A stretch of DNA of 64,000 nt from CAVOGJ01 sp963700865 (GCA_963700865.1 CAVOZC010000022.1:310001-374000), one strand, 5' to 3'; shown: positions 26,593 to 35,783, counted from the stretch's first letter. Program-made: numbers and translations. The notes: generated by a model not told the origin, from the sequence alone.

Positions 26593-26946
26593 CTAGTTGA
26601 CCAGTTCGGCAGTGCGAAGTTCGTCCAGGTCGTCTGAGCCGACCGTTTGATACACCCGTTTAAACAAGACAAGCGCGAACGCCTGCAAACCGAAACCAAT
26701 CACGATGGCCGTCAGGATGAGTGCCTGTGGCAAGGGATCGGAGTATGCATCCGATATCGTGGATCCATCATCAGAGAGGAGGGGAGTCGCTCCCCGCGTC
26801 AATCCGCCGACCGTGAAAAGAAACAGGTTGGCCGCATGATTGAGCAAGGCGAGCCCGATGATTACCTTTACCAGACTCCGACGGAGGATCATATAGAATC
26901 CGGCCGCGTACAACGCACCCACGGTAATAGCCAGCAATAACTCCAC
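26593..26946 (-). CDS. mrpC: Na+/H+ antiporter subunit C
   Basis: MrpC resembles NuoK of complex I, with three spans. The motifs YMILRRSLVKVIIGLALLNH and DPLPQALILTAIVIGFGLQA are diagnostic. The GTG at 26946 is preferred because GGAG lies seven bases upstream and the GTG follows the mrpB stop directly; an ATG at 26967 lies inside mrpB. Length is 117 residues. A gap of 47 bases separates it from mrpD. Confidence 0.92.
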   Translation of the reverse strand: MELLLAITVGALYAAGFYMILRRSLVKVIIGLALLNHAANLFLFTVGGLTRGATPLLSDDGSTISDAYSDPLPQALILTAIVIGFGLQAFALVLFKRVYQTVGSDDLDELRTAELVN

Positions 26947-26947
26947 G

Positions 26948-27373
26948 TCAATTCTCCGCGAGTTCAAAGATGATGAGGAGCACCATGCCGACCACGACCA
27001 TATAAACGCCTGCGTCGAACAACAGCGGCGTACCTAGTTTCCCAATGGCCGGCAATTGGAAGTTGATCCAGATGCCGGTCATCCACGGCAATCCCAGCAA
27101 GGTCGCCACCAGACCGCTGGCGGCGGCCGTCAGCAAACCCATGGCGATGAGTAGACGCGGATGGACCCACAGCATGCGGCGAGCGGATTGCACGCCAAAC
27201 GCGATCGCACAGAGCGCGAACGCCGCGGCAGCTGCCAAGCCGCCGACAAAGCCGCCCCCGGGTTCATTGTGGCCGCGCAGCAACAGAAACACCGAGAACA
27301 GCAACAGCAATGGCAGCAAGTACCTGGTGGCGGTGGATAATATGAGCGATTGCAAGGGAGTCTTCCCATTCAT
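26948..27373 (-). CDS. mrpB: Na+/H+ antiporter subunit B
   Basis: This four-span subunit contains the family signature GHNEPGGGFVGGLAAAAAFA and the C-terminal GTPLLFDAGVYMVVVGMVLL. Length is 141 residues, normal for a separate MrpB. It starts two bases after mrpA ends and its stop abuts the mrpC start, consistent with one polycistronic mRNA. Confidence 0.94.
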   Translation of the reverse strand: MNGKTPLQSLILSTATRYLLPLLLLFSVFLLLRGHNEPGGGFVGGLAAAAAFALCAIAFGVQSARRMLWVHPRLLIAMGLLTAAASGLVATLLGLPWMTGIWINFQLPAIGKLGTPLLFDAGVYMVVVGMVLLIIFELAEN

Positions 27374-27375
27374 GG

Positions 27376-29781
27376 TCAGGTGCGACGAGATGACAGCAGG
27401 AACTTTCGGTCGGCATTCGCCACGGTGCCGTGCTCGGCTGCGGCCGTCTCGGTTGCGGCGTCCATGCGGGACACGTCGGACGTCACGGGACGATCGCCGC
27501 TCGACGATTCTTGGCTCGTCAACTCCTTGGCGTCGGAAGCCGGTTCCTCCTGCCGCGGTAACGCGGATTTCGGGATGACACGCAAACGCATGAGCGAATA
27601 GATACCGATCGCCGCCACGGCCAGGACGGTTATTTCCGCCAGCGTATCCAAACCGCGAAAATCGACGAGGATGACGTTTACCATATTGCGGCCTTTGGCC
27701 GACGCCAGGCTGTGCTCGGCAAAAAAGGGGGAAACACGGGACGGGGCGTGGGCGATCGCCGCCGCCGCGGCGATCGCTGTCATCAGACCTCCGGCCATAA
27801 TCGCGACGAAAGCGTCACGTAGGCGTACCCGTCGGCTACTGAGTGCGGCGAACTTTGGCAGTCGGTAAATGACGAACACGAAGAGGATAACCGTCAACGT
27901 TTCGATGGCGAGTTGTGTCATGGCCAAGTCGGGCTCGCCAAACATGACGAACATCATCGCGATGGCATAGCCAATGACCCCTAGGGCACAGACGGCGGCA
28001 AGCCGCGAGGTACTTGTAATCGACATCCAAGTACCGCCCAAGATGAGAGCGACGAGCCCCGTCTCATGCAAACGCAGGCTCAAGAAATTTCCATGCGTAG
28101 GAAATTGGATGGTCATCAGTGTCGCGCCGAGAAGTCCAGAAAAGCTAATCAACACGACGAGCAGGTAGGTCCGCAGTCGCCCATTCTGAAGCAGGCGTGA
28201 TTGCCATGCCGCCGTGATCTGGACGCCGCGCAGTAGACGGTCGTAAGCGGATGACGGACCCCACTCCCCAAGCCAAGCAAGGCGTCTCAGAGACGCAGCG
28301 AGCCGATGTCGAGCGACAAAAAGGCCCAGGCCGGCCAGCAGCGTCAGGCAACTCAGCAAGAGTGGTAGATGAAAACCAGGCCATAACTTCAGCGTAACCG
28401 ACGTCGGATCGTGCCCCACCGCCGCGACCGCCGGAGCGATCAGGTAGTGGCCGCAGGCCGCAGGGAACAGACCGATGGTCAGACCAACGACACCGAGTAC
28501 CAGCGGCGGCATCACCAACTGCCAGCCAGGACGATGGGCTGTACCTACGCCCGCGTCGACCTTCCCAAAAAAGGGACCGATCGTCACCAAGCCGGCAACA
28601 GCTACGAAGCCGATGCCCGCGACAAGTGAGGCACCGAGGCCGACAAATGCCAGCTTCCCAGCGACGAGGCACGACTCGTAAATCAGCTCCTTCGCCAGGA
28701 AGCCGGCCGCCGGAGGCAAACCTGCCAGCGAGGCTCCCGCCATCAACGCCGCGATGGCAACGAGCGGCAGGGATCCGAGCAAGCCGCCCAGTTGCCGTAC
28801 ATCGCGGCTGCCCGTGGCATGTTCCACCGTGCCGGCGACCAAGAACAGCGCGCCCTTGTAGAGGGAATGAGCGACGAGCAACACGATCGCCGACTTCATC
28901 GCGAGTGGAGAACCGATACCCAGTAACAGCATCAACAGCCCCAGGGCGCTGATGGTGGAGTAGGCCAGCGTGCGTTTGAGATCGGTCTGCTGCCATGCCA
29001 GCCAGCCGCCGACGATCGACGTCATGGAGCCCGCCGCCACCAGCAGGACCTGCCAGACATCGACTTCCCTGAAGATCGGATTCAGCCGGGCCACAAGATA
29101 AACACCCGCCTTCACCATCGTGGCCGAATGCAGATAAGCACTGACAGGTGTCGGGGCTTGCATCGCCGCCGGCAACCAGAAATGAAACGGGAATTGCGCT
29201 GATTTCGTGAAGGCACCCACGAGAATCAATGCAATCATCGGGATGACGAGCGGGGATTGTCGAATCGTATCGGAACGAGCCACCAGCGTCGTCAGTTCGT
29301 AACTACCGCCCGCGTGCGAAATCAGGAGCAGGCCCACCAGCAGCGACAGGCCCCCGAAACCGGTAACGAGTAACGCTTGCAACGCCGCCTTGCGAGCCGC
29401 CTCGCTCTCATGCTTAAACCCGATCAGCATGTACGACGCAAAACTGGTAAGCTCCCAGAAGACAAACAGTGTCATCACATTATTCGCGGCGACCAAACCC
29501 AGCATCGCGAACATGAACGCCAGCAACCAGAAGGAGAGACGAGCACGGTGATGATGTTGCCCGATGTAGCCTCGCGCGTAAACGAAGATGAGCGTCCCCA
29601 AGCCGGTGACGAGAAGCGAGAACAGGAGCGACAACCCATCGATGAAAAAGCTCAAGCTGACGCCCAGGCCCGGCACCCAGTTCCAGGAGACAGAAAACGA
29701 TTCGCCCATGGCGACGTGAGGCACCAGGCCCGCGAACCACAGCGTGAGCGCCAAAGGCAAGATCGGGATCAGCGCTTGCAT
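27376..29781 (-). CDS. mrpA: Na+/H+ antiporter subunit A
   Basis: This is the largest Mrp subunit, with a NuoL-like proton-translocating domain and a C-terminal MrpB-like extension, about 801 residues and some twenty spans. Typical text includes NVMTLFVFWELTSFASYMLI, PFHFWLPAAMQAPTPVSAYL, HSATMVKAGVYLV and, near the end, NVILVDFRGLDTLAEITVLA. The last 70 residues are polar and extend beyond the usual end. I chose the ATG at 29781 (MQALIPILPLALTLW); upstream in-frame residues are basic and not conserved. It is the first gene of the mrp set, 126 bases after the HPF-like gene. Confidence 0.94.
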   Translation of the reverse strand: MQALIPILPLALTLWFAGLVPHVAMGESFSVSWNWVPGLGVSLSFFIDGLSLLFSLLVTGLGTLIFVYARGYIGQHHHRARLSFWLLAFMFAMLGLVAANNVMTLFVFWELTSFASYMLIGFKHESEAARKAALQALLVTGFGGLSLLVGLLLISHAGGSYELTTLVARSDTIRQSPLVIPMIALILVGAFTKSAQFPFHFWLPAAMQAPTPVSAYLHSATMVKAGVYLVARLNPIFREVDVWQVLLVAAGSMTSIVGGWLAWQQTDLKRTLAYSTISALGLLMLLLGIGSPLAMKSAIVLLVAHSLYKGALFLVAGTVEHATGSRDVRQLGGLLGSLPLVAIAALMAGASLAGLPPAAGFLAKELIYESCLVAGKLAFVGLGASLVAGIGFVAVAGLVTIGPFFGKVDAGVGTAHRPGWQLVMPPLVLGVVGLTIGLFPAACGHYLIAPAVAAVGHDPTSVTLKLWPGFHLPLLLSCLTLLAGLGLFVARHRLAASLRRLAWLGEWGPSSAYDRLLRGVQITAAWQSRLLQNGRLRTYLLVVLISFSGLLGATLMTIQFPTHGNFLSLRLHETGLVALILGGTWMSITSTSRLAAVCALGVIGYAIAMMFVMFGEPDLAMTQLAIETLTVILFVFVIYRLPKFAALSSRRVRLRDAFVAIMAGGLMTAIAAAAAIAHAPSRVSPFFAEHSLASAKGRNMVNVILVDFRGLDTLAEITVLAVAAIGIYSLMRLRVIPKSALPRQEEPASDAKELTSQESSSGDRPVTSDVSRMDAATETAAAEHGTVANADRKFLLSSRRT

Positions 29782-29907
29782 GTTATCCGCCGCACGCCTG
29801 GCCGCACCTGGCTTACGACCGACACCGACGCTTGTCCTTCGCTCTTCCCTGTCCACAACGCGGTGCTCCTGCCTCGCCCGTTTTCCCATCCGACCCGATC
29901 GCGCGCC

Positions 29908-30267
29908 TTACGCGCTTGTGAAATCAAGACGGCTCGCGGCGCGGCGTCGTTGATACTTAGCGGATTGCCGCTTGCTTGCCAGGTAACGTCGCACGGTACG
30001 TTGAGCACGATCAGCAGCAACGCCGGCAGCGGTAACCATGGCACCTTCCCGCCCGTCTACCGTGAGTTGTCCACCCGCCCGTAAGAGGATCAGGATTTTG
30101 CACCGCCAGGCAGCGGCGCCACGCGGACCGCTCTCATCGAGGATGGCGCATTCGACTTTGCGAATGGACTGCGAAAAACGGGTCAGTCCAAAACGCAGTT
30201 GGCGTTCGATTTTCTCCCGTACAAACGGTTTCAGCTCGCTGTGACGCGCTTGAATGTCTAGTTGCAT
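29908..30267 (-). CDS. HPF/RaiA-like ribosome-associated protein
   Basis: The start MQLDIQARHSELKPFVREKI matches the fold of ribosome hibernation and sigma-54 modulation proteins, which bind the small ribosomal subunit in stress. The rest (RKVECAILDESGPRGG-like text, then VTAAGVAADRAQRTVRRYLA) fits the short-form beta-alpha-beta-alpha layout. The protein has 119 residues with a basic tail and lacks the extra C-terminal dimerisation domain of long HPF. It lies between a universal stress protein and mrpA on the same strand, so it is probably co-transcribed with one or both. Confidence 0.72.
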   Translation of the reverse strand: MQLDIQARHSELKPFVREKIERQLRFGLTRFSQSIRKVECAILDESGPRGAAAWRCKILILLRAGGQLTVDGREGAMVTAAGVAADRAQRTVRRYLASKRQSAKYQRRRAASRLDFTSA

Positions 30268-30317
30268 CTCGGTGGATCTCCGTGATTTGGGTTGTCAAGT
30301 CTTCCGGATGTGCTCCC

Positions 30318-31148
30318 TTATTGAGCCAGAAATAGCGGACGCTTTACATTCTGCATCACATGAAGCGCGGTATTGCCGAACAGCCTCTTCAGCATGACAG
30401 GCTGAGCGGAAGTCCCCATCACGATCAAGTCAGCATCCCAGTCCTCCGCATGCGCGAGCAGCGCTGGCCCAGCAGGGCCGTTCAGGTGTTCGGCTTCGAC
30501 GTCAAAGCCATGGGCACCGCAATAGTCACTCGCCTCTTCGAGTAACTTGGCAGGGGGCTCTTGAGCGTCGTCCAGCGAGACGATTTTTAAGCGAGTATTG
30601 GGCCAGAGTCGCAGTTGCATGAACCGTCGCATGGCATTGGCCGACTCGATCGAACCGCTATAAGCGACGAGTACCCGATGGATCGGACGAAACTTCTTCG
30701 AGACGGCGATGATCGGACGCATGCCGCTGCGGACGAGCTTGTCCAGCAACTCACTGCTGTCTAGATCGTTGAAACAATATTCGAAGACGCTTCTCAGCCC
30801 AAAAATTGTAAGATCATGATAGCGGGAACGCGACAAGATCAGTTCGAACGCGTCCCCTGTTTCCTTCTCCAGCCGATACGACACGCCGGCGTTTTTGCAG
30901 GCCGTCTCGAATTTCCGCGTCGCCGCTTCCACGCGTAAGCGTGTCAGCTCGGCGCGTTCTTCGCGAAGCTGGACGGCCAGTGATCCCGCGCCAATCGGCA
31001 CCGACTGTCTTGGCATCAGACGAGCTTGGTTGACGACCGTGACGCCCGTGAGAGCGGCCGAATGTCGCAGGGCCAGTTCGATGGCCCGATGAATGGCCAC
31101 CTCGGTGTATTCCGTACCGGCCAACCCGACGAGTATCTTATGGATCAT
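30318..31148 (-). CDS. Tandem-domain universal stress protein
   Basis: Two UspA folds are joined in 276 residues. The first opens HKILVGLAGTEYTEVAIHRA and the second opens HRVLVAYSGSIESANAMRRF. The second ends with the nucleotide-binding signature VMGTSAQPVMLKRLFGNTAL, so it probably binds ATP; the first domain lacks a clear copy. The start is ATG at 31148 with GGAGG upstream. It is divergent from nhaR and followed by the HPF-like gene and the mrp operon, which points to a salt or stress response unit. Confidence 0.9.
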   Translation of the reverse strand: MIHKILVGLAGTEYTEVAIHRAIELALRHSAALTGVTVVNQARLMPRQSVPIGAGSLAVQLREERAELTRLRVEAATRKFETACKNAGVSYRLEKETGDAFELILSRSRYHDLTIFGLRSVFEYCFNDLDSSELLDKLVRSGMRPIIAVSKKFRPIHRVLVAYSGSIESANAMRRFMQLRLWPNTRLKIVSLDDAQEPPAKLLEEASDYCGAHGFDVEAEHLNGPAGPALLAHAEDWDADLIVMGTSAQPVMLKRLFGNTALHVMQNVKRPLFLAQ

Positions 31149-31236
31149 GACTCGCGACCTCCGAAAATCTCGGGCAGGGATAACTTGCTCGTCCCCTCTG
31201 TACTATTATTCGGAGAACCTTAAACTTAGAAATAGA

Positions 31237-31250
31237 GAATATTTATATTC
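31237..31250. promoter_or_regulatory. Palindrome, candidate NhaR binding site
   Basis: GAATATTTATATTC is a perfect 14-base inverted repeat (GAATAT, two T, ATATTC). It overlaps the candidate -10 box of the leftward promoter and lies 35 bases before the nhaR start. LysR-type regulators commonly bind short AT-rich dyads between themselves and a divergent target. Binding by NhaR is inference. Confidence 0.4.
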
Positions 31251-31269
31251 CATTCATAGATTATTCCAA
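31242..31269 (-). promoter_or_regulatory. Candidate promoter for the usp/hpf/mrp unit
   Basis: On the minus strand TTGGAA (31264-31269) and TATAAA (31242-31247) are 16 bases apart, about 95 bases before the universal stress protein start. The surrounding 70 bases are strikingly AT-rich for this genome. The assignment is by sequence only. Confidence 0.5.
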
Positions 31270-31284
31270 TGCATGAGGCCCCGC

Positions 31285-32188
31285 ATGGACTGGCTCAATT
31301 ATCATCATCTCTTGTATTTCTGGGTTGTGGCCCGCGAGGGGAGCATTAGCCGCGCCTGCGAGCAGCTGCACTTGACCCAGCCGACGATCAGCAGCCAATT
31401 GCGGAAGTTGGAAGAGTCGATGGGGCAAAAGCTATTCGATCGGACTGGCCGCAGCCTCTCGCTGACTGACACGGGCCAACTCGTCTTTCGATATGCCGAA
31501 GAGATCTTTTCTTTGGGGCAGGAGATGACGGATGCGGTGAAAGGTCGACCGACGGGACGACCGCTCCAACTAACCGTCGGAGCGCCGGAAGTCATTCCGA
31601 AGCTGATTGTCCATCGCCTCTTGCAACCTGCCTTGCGGCTCGACGAGCCCGTCCATTTGGTTTGCCGCGAGGGCAAGATGGCTCAACTACTGCCACAACT
31701 CGCTTCCCATGACCTGGACATCATCTTGTCGGACTCGCCAGCTGGGTCGCTAACGCACATTCGTGCCTTTAATCACTCACTGGGAACTTGCGCGGTGAGT
31801 ATTTTCGGGACGGCCAAGTTGGCAAGGAAGTATCGTCCCCGGTTTCCATCGTCGCTGGAAGGCGCGCCGATGTTGTTGCCGACGAGCAACACGGGCTCGC
31901 GGCGAGCCTTTGATCAATGGTCCGATGAACGTGACCTCCGGCCGCTGGTAGTCGCGGAATTCGAGGACTGCGCTGCTAAAGGTGTTTGGTCAGGACGGGC
32001 TGGGGTTATTTCCCGGCCCCGCGGCGATCGAGCAGGAAATCTGTCGGCAGTACAATGTCGGTGTCGTGGGACGCATCGAAGACGTGAGAGAACAGTACTT
32101 TGCCATTTCCGTCGAGCGTAAGTTGAAGCACCCGGCGGTGGTGGCTATTTCGACAGCCGCCCGTGACGAGTTGTTTGCGGGAAAGTGA
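31285..32188 (+). CDS. nhaR: NhaR-like LysR-family regulator, frameshifted
   Basis: NhaR is a sodium-responsive transcription activator. The N-terminus DWLNYHHLLYFWVVAREGSI followed by the winged-helix text LHLTQPTISSQLRKLEESMG is diagnostic. The effector domain runs to EFED near 31968. From there the protein continues only in the next frame as ALLKVFGQDGLGLFPGPAA and on to the TGA at 32186-32188. Removing one base at 31969 joins the parts into about 300 residues, the normal LysR length. As written, the frame ends in nonsense at 32121. The ATG at 31285 follows GAGG by seven bases. It is divergent from the stress and mrp genes, which are its likely targets. Confidence 0.88.
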
Positions 32189-32365
32189 TCTGTCCCTGTG
32201 CGAGCGGTATTTGAATCGCGAGCAGGGGAAAGGCAGGCATTCAGCCGCCTTGGCGAGTTTACTGAACTTCGCAATCAGTTGACTCCACTGGCCCACGGAT
32301 CACGCGGTGCTCAGACACAGACTTCGCCAACGTTGCCTTTCGCTTCGCAAGCATCCCATTGTCGC

Positions 32366-32470
32366 CTTTCGCTCCGCGAAAGTGGCGGCCTAGGGTTGGC
32401 CGCTGCCGTCGTGTTCGCACTTCACCATGGTTGAGTGGAATCCGCTTCCGGTCCTTTCGCGGAGCGAAAG
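32366..32470. repeat. Pair of inverted 17-base palindromic repeats
   Basis: CTTTCGCTCCGCGAAAG at 32366-32382 recurs as its exact reverse complement at 32454-32470. Each copy can itself form a seven-pair hairpin. A weaker relative, CTTTCGCTTCGCAAG, lies near 32338-32352. They lie in the 302-base convergent gap between nhaR and the VOC gene, where I see no gene. They resemble REP-like elements and may act as a two-way terminator. Confidence 0.7.
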
Positions 32471-32490
32471 CCGACGATTCGCCCGGCCGC

Positions 32491-32991
32491 TTACTCCGGT
32501 TTCGGCACATGCTGATCGAACAGGATCATGTTACCGTCTGGATCGGTCACCACGAAACTCGCCGGCCCCTTGCTGGCTGCGTCGGCTTCCGTGAGCGGTT
32601 GGACACCCCGCTGTTTGAGCTTGTCCTGAAGCTCGCGGACGTCCTGAAAATCCTTCAACGTCTCTTGATCCACATTCCAACCCGGATTGAACGTCATGAT
32701 GTTCTTCTCAAACATGCCCTGAAAAAGCCCGATCGTGGTCGACCCGTTCTGAAGGATCAGCCAGTGCTGCTCGATATCGCCCCCCACCGGTAGAAAGTCG
32801 AGCTTCTCGTAAAAGGCCTGCGAGGCCTTGATGTCTTTCACCGCGAGGCTGACGGAAAAGACACCCAGTTGCATTGTTTTCTCTTTCACGGACTCTGGCT
32901 CCTTGGGGGTTGCGGATTGGCTCGAAGCCAGACCGGCAAACGCTGCAAGCACGAGCAGGCATGCGCTGGGGGCAATTGTGCATGACTTCAT
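32491..32991 (-). CDS. Exported VOC (glyoxalase-like) family protein
   Basis: After a signal peptide (PSACLLVLAAFAGLASSQS) the 166-residue protein shows one vicinal-oxygen-chelate module: FSVSLAVKDIKASQAFYEKL, IEQHWLILQNGSTTIGLFQG and SFVVTDPDGNMILFDQHVPK. His and Asp/Glu positions suggest a metal site, as in this superfamily, but the reaction cannot be read. Export of a VOC protein is unusual and fits a periplasmic or envelope role. The ATG at 32991 follows AGGAG by seven bases. It is not clearly in an operon with its neighbours. Confidence 0.85.
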   Translation of the reverse strand: MKSCTIAPSACLLVLAAFAGLASSQSATPKEPESVKEKTMQLGVFSVSLAVKDIKASQAFYEKLDFLPVGGDIEQHWLILQNGSTTIGLFQGMFEKNIMTFNPGWNVDQETLKDFQDVRELQDKLKQRGVQPLTEADAASKGPASFVVTDPDGNMILFDQHVPKPE

Positions 32992-33259
32992 CGGGATGCT
33001 CCTGGGGTGCGGCGGAAGGGAAGCGGGCCGACGCATCGTATCAGACGAGCGGCGATTGACAAGCAAACCGCCACGATCGACCCGCGGGCGTAAGACCGCA
33101 TCCTGTGGTCCGACAACCGTCGCCTATCCCGGACGCGCGGACGCAGAGGTGCGCTGCGAGTAATGACAATGCCCGCCGTTGGTCGGCGGGAGCCTCAGGT
33201 TGGCCGGCCACGCAACGGAACTGGACGGAGACGACACATCCGCTACGCACCCATGCCCT

Positions 33260-34105
33260 TCACGGGGCCGGTTCGCCAGGACGTGGCAGGCGTCGACGAA
33301 CGATGACGCTCATCCAGATCAGGGCCAGCAACAACCCTGACGGTTCGGGGACGTGTCGCATCCATGGCTGCCCGGTCAAGGCGTGCGTGCGGGACCGCGA
33401 CTCAAGCTTGCCAAAGGGCACGTAGGCAATGCCATCATGCGTGGGCCCCCACAGGGGTCCCCAACTGTTCTTCGCCAGCCAGTAATCGTCCTCGAAACTG
33501 TCTTCATCGTAGCCGATAATGGTCACGGCGTGATATCCGCTCACTCCCGCATACATGCGTTGTCCCGTGAAGGGGTTGTGGAAGTCGCTATAAGCACTCA
33601 CCAACGCTGGCAGCGGCCCCTCTTGCTCGAGCGCCGCCTGGATGTTCGACGTCGAGTAGGGCTTGTCACCGCCGTCGTAGCCCGCATTCAATTCCAGATC
33701 GACCGCATCAATGCCGAACAGGTTGTAAGCACCGCTCAACGGCCAGTCAGGCGATGAGTTACTATAGGTGTAAGGCAGCGTCGCTTCTTCCGTGATGCCT
33801 TGTTCCTGGACAAACATCAGTGCCACGAACTCCCAACCTCCGCTGCAAGTGCCTCCTCCGGCCGGATCGAGAATCAGATGCTGTTCCGAGAGATCCAAAT
33901 CGAGTAACGGATCGTTATTCGCGATCTCAAACTTCGACTCCAGCGCCGCGACGACAGCGAACGCCCAGCATGAGCCACACCCGCCTTGACTCTTCACAGG
34001 TGTCGTGAAATCTCCACCCGGCTGATTTCGCCAGTCAAACACGGTCGCTTGTGCCGGCACGGTGACCAAAACCGCGATGCTCGTCAATGTAAAGATGCGG
34101 CTCAT
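33260..34105 (-). CDS. Papain-family (C1) cysteine protease with PEP-CTERM tail
   Basis: The catalytic set is complete: Gln40 and Cys46 in QGGCGSCWAF, His in SGYHAVTIIGYDED and Asn in LAKNSWGPLWGP. A signal peptide (about 20 residues) is followed at once by the mature enzyme, starting TVFDWRNQPGGDFTTPVKSQ, so there is no inhibitory propeptide. The C-terminus has VPEPSGLLLALIWMSVIVRR and further basic residues, the three-part PEP-CTERM sorting signal recognised by exosortase. The enzyme should thus be surface-sorted. No exosortase gene is in the window. Length is 281 residues. Confidence 0.92.
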   Translation of the reverse strand: MSRIFTLTSIAVLVTVPAQATVFDWRNQPGGDFTTPVKSQGGCGSCWAFAVVAALESKFEIANNDPLLDLDLSEQHLILDPAGGGTCSGGWEFVALMFVQEQGITEEATLPYTYSNSSPDWPLSGAYNLFGIDAVDLELNAGYDGGDKPYSTSNIQAALEQEGPLPALVSAYSDFHNPFTGQRMYAGVSGYHAVTIIGYDEDSFEDDYWLAKNSWGPLWGPTHDGIAYVPFGKLESRSRTHALTGQPWMRHVPEPSGLLLALIWMSVIVRRRLPRPGEPAP

Positions 34106-34417
34106 GACGGTCTCCTTTCGTCGGAGAGCCGACGGCCACTACTCGTGGCTCAGCCAAATGCCGCACGGATATTCATCCATGCTTGGCCCAAGGAAGAATG
34201 AGCACACGTCGTGCCCAACCCGTGTTACCGAGGCAAGAGGAATCGTAAGTTCCACGGGGCCAATGTTTTTCGTGTTCCAAACCGAAAGCGACTGCGGAAT
34301 CTGTCGACGGTACAGCGTGCGGCCACGCCGCATGGCACAATCGGGTATGTGCTTACAGACACAGTCCGTTGAGCGTTTGCCGGTCCTGCCGTGTCGGCCG
34401 GCCGCAGTCACCGCGAA
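34106..34417. other. Intergenic region, no gene seen
   Basis: These 312 bases separate the response-regulator stop from the protease start, both on the minus strand. A short open frame on the minus strand at 34139-34411 has no recognisable protein and an unconvincing start. The region should hold the protease promoter; no clear boxes, sigma-54 site or hairpin were found. Confidence 0.45.
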
Positions 34418-35755
34418 CTACGCGGATTTCTCGAGGATCTCCGCCTGGCTGAGTTTGTTGTAGAGCGTCTTCAGGCTGACTCCCAGTTCTTCGGCCGCCT
34501 TCGGCTTGTTCCCCTCGTGCCGCTCGATGGCACGCTGCACGGCCAGCACTTCGACCTGCCGCAGCGTGAGTGGAGCGTCGAAGGGACTCGCCTTGGGTGA
34601 CCGTTGCAGCTGGGGCAGGTGTTCGGCACGGATGGGGGGCGAGTTGCAGAGAATCGTGGCGTGTTCGATCACGTTTGCCAGTTCACGGACATTCCCCGGC
34701 CAAGTATGACGTTCCAGCAACTCCTTGGCCTTGGGGGCGACGCAGGTGTCGGCGTCGCAGCAGTGGGGCATGAACCGCTTGAGGAGGTGAGCCACGAGGA
34801 GCGGCAGATCGGCAATGCGTTCGCGGAGGGGAGGGAGGAGCAGCTCGAAGGTGTTGATGCGAAACATCAGGTCTTGTCGAAAGTCATCTTCCTCCACCAT
34901 CTTGGCGAGATCCCGATGGGTAGCACAGACCACGCGGACATCCACCTGAAACGGTTCATTCTCGCCCACGCGACGCACCTCGCCGCTCTCAAGCACTCGC
35001 AGCAGCTTGGCCTGCATGGCCTTTGGCAGCTCGCCGATCTCATCCAGGAACAGGGTGCCTTCGTTGGCCACTTCGAATAGTCCTACCCGGTGTTCATCGG
35101 CTCCGGTAAAGGCCCCTTTCCGATGCCCGAACAACTCGCTCTCAATCAGATTCTCGGGCAGGGCTCCACAATTGACCGTCACGAAGGGTGCCGCGGCCCG
35201 TTCGCTCAAATCGTGCACGGCTCGAGCGACCAGTTCCTTGCCGGTGCCGGTTTCACCGCGGACGAGGACCGTCGAGTGGGTGGGGGCCACCTTTTCGATC
35301 AGTTGCTGAATGCGCTGCATGGCTGGCGTCTTGCCGACCAGCCGCGGCGCGCCAACTTTTTGTTCCAGTTGGTGTTTGGCGGCACGGCACTGGTTGACCA
35401 GCGACTTCTTCTCCGCCACGCGATGGAGCAGTGCTTCGATTTCCATCAGCTTGCACGGTTTGGCCAGGTAGTCAAACGCGCCTTGGCGGAGGGCGTCCAC
35501 GGCCGACTCGATCGACTGCTTGCCGGTCAGCACCACGCAGGCCGTTTCGGGCGAGTTCTCACGGATATAGCGCATCACCTCCAATCCGTGGAGGCCCGGC
35601 ATATCGAGATCGAGGATGGCACAGTCGAAGGTATTCTTATCGAGACTGGCTACGGCGGTGGTCCCGTCAGGACAGACGGTCACGTTGAAGCCACGCCGCG
35701 GCAACTCCAACCGCATCAGTTCCTGCAGGCTGCGCTCGTCGTCCGCGAACAACAC
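34418..35755 (-). CDS. Sigma-54-dependent response regulator (NtrC family)
   Basis: The order is receiver, AAA+ and Fis-type helix-turn-helix. The phosphoacceptor Asp is in CAILDLDMPGLHG and the switch Lys in FDYLAKPCKL. The AAA+ domain has Walker A GETGTGKE, the sigma-54 contact loop GAFTGA and Walker B GTLFLDEIGE, with arginine-finger region FRQDLMFRINTFELLLPPLR. It should activate sigma-54 promoters when phosphorylated by the kinase encoded next to it. The first start codon in the frame is the GTG at 35755, which trims the receiver close to its first strand. Further upstream, ATT follows AAGGAG closely and may be the true start (see findings). Confidence 0.93.
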   Translation of the reverse strand: MLFADDERSLQELMRLELPRRGFNVTVCPDGTTAVASLDKNTFDCAILDLDMPGLHGLEVMRYIRENSPETACVVLTGKQSIESAVDALRQGAFDYLAKPCKLMEIEALLHRVAEKKSLVNQCRAAKHQLEQKVGAPRLVGKTPAMQRIQQLIEKVAPTHSTVLVRGETGTGKELVARAVHDLSERAAAPFVTVNCGALPENLIESELFGHRKGAFTGADEHRVGLFEVANEGTLFLDEIGELPKAMQAKLLRVLESGEVRRVGENEPFQVDVRVVCATHRDLAKMVEEDDFRQDLMFRINTFELLLPPLRERIADLPLLVAHLLKRFMPHCCDADTCVAPKAKELLERHTWPGNVRELANVIEHATILCNSPPIRAEHLPQLQRSPKASPFDAPLTLRQVEVLAVQRAIERHEGNKPKAAEELGVSLKTLYNKLSQAEILEKSA

Positions 35756-35783
35756 ATTTAATTGGGGCTTCTTGGCCCCTGTC

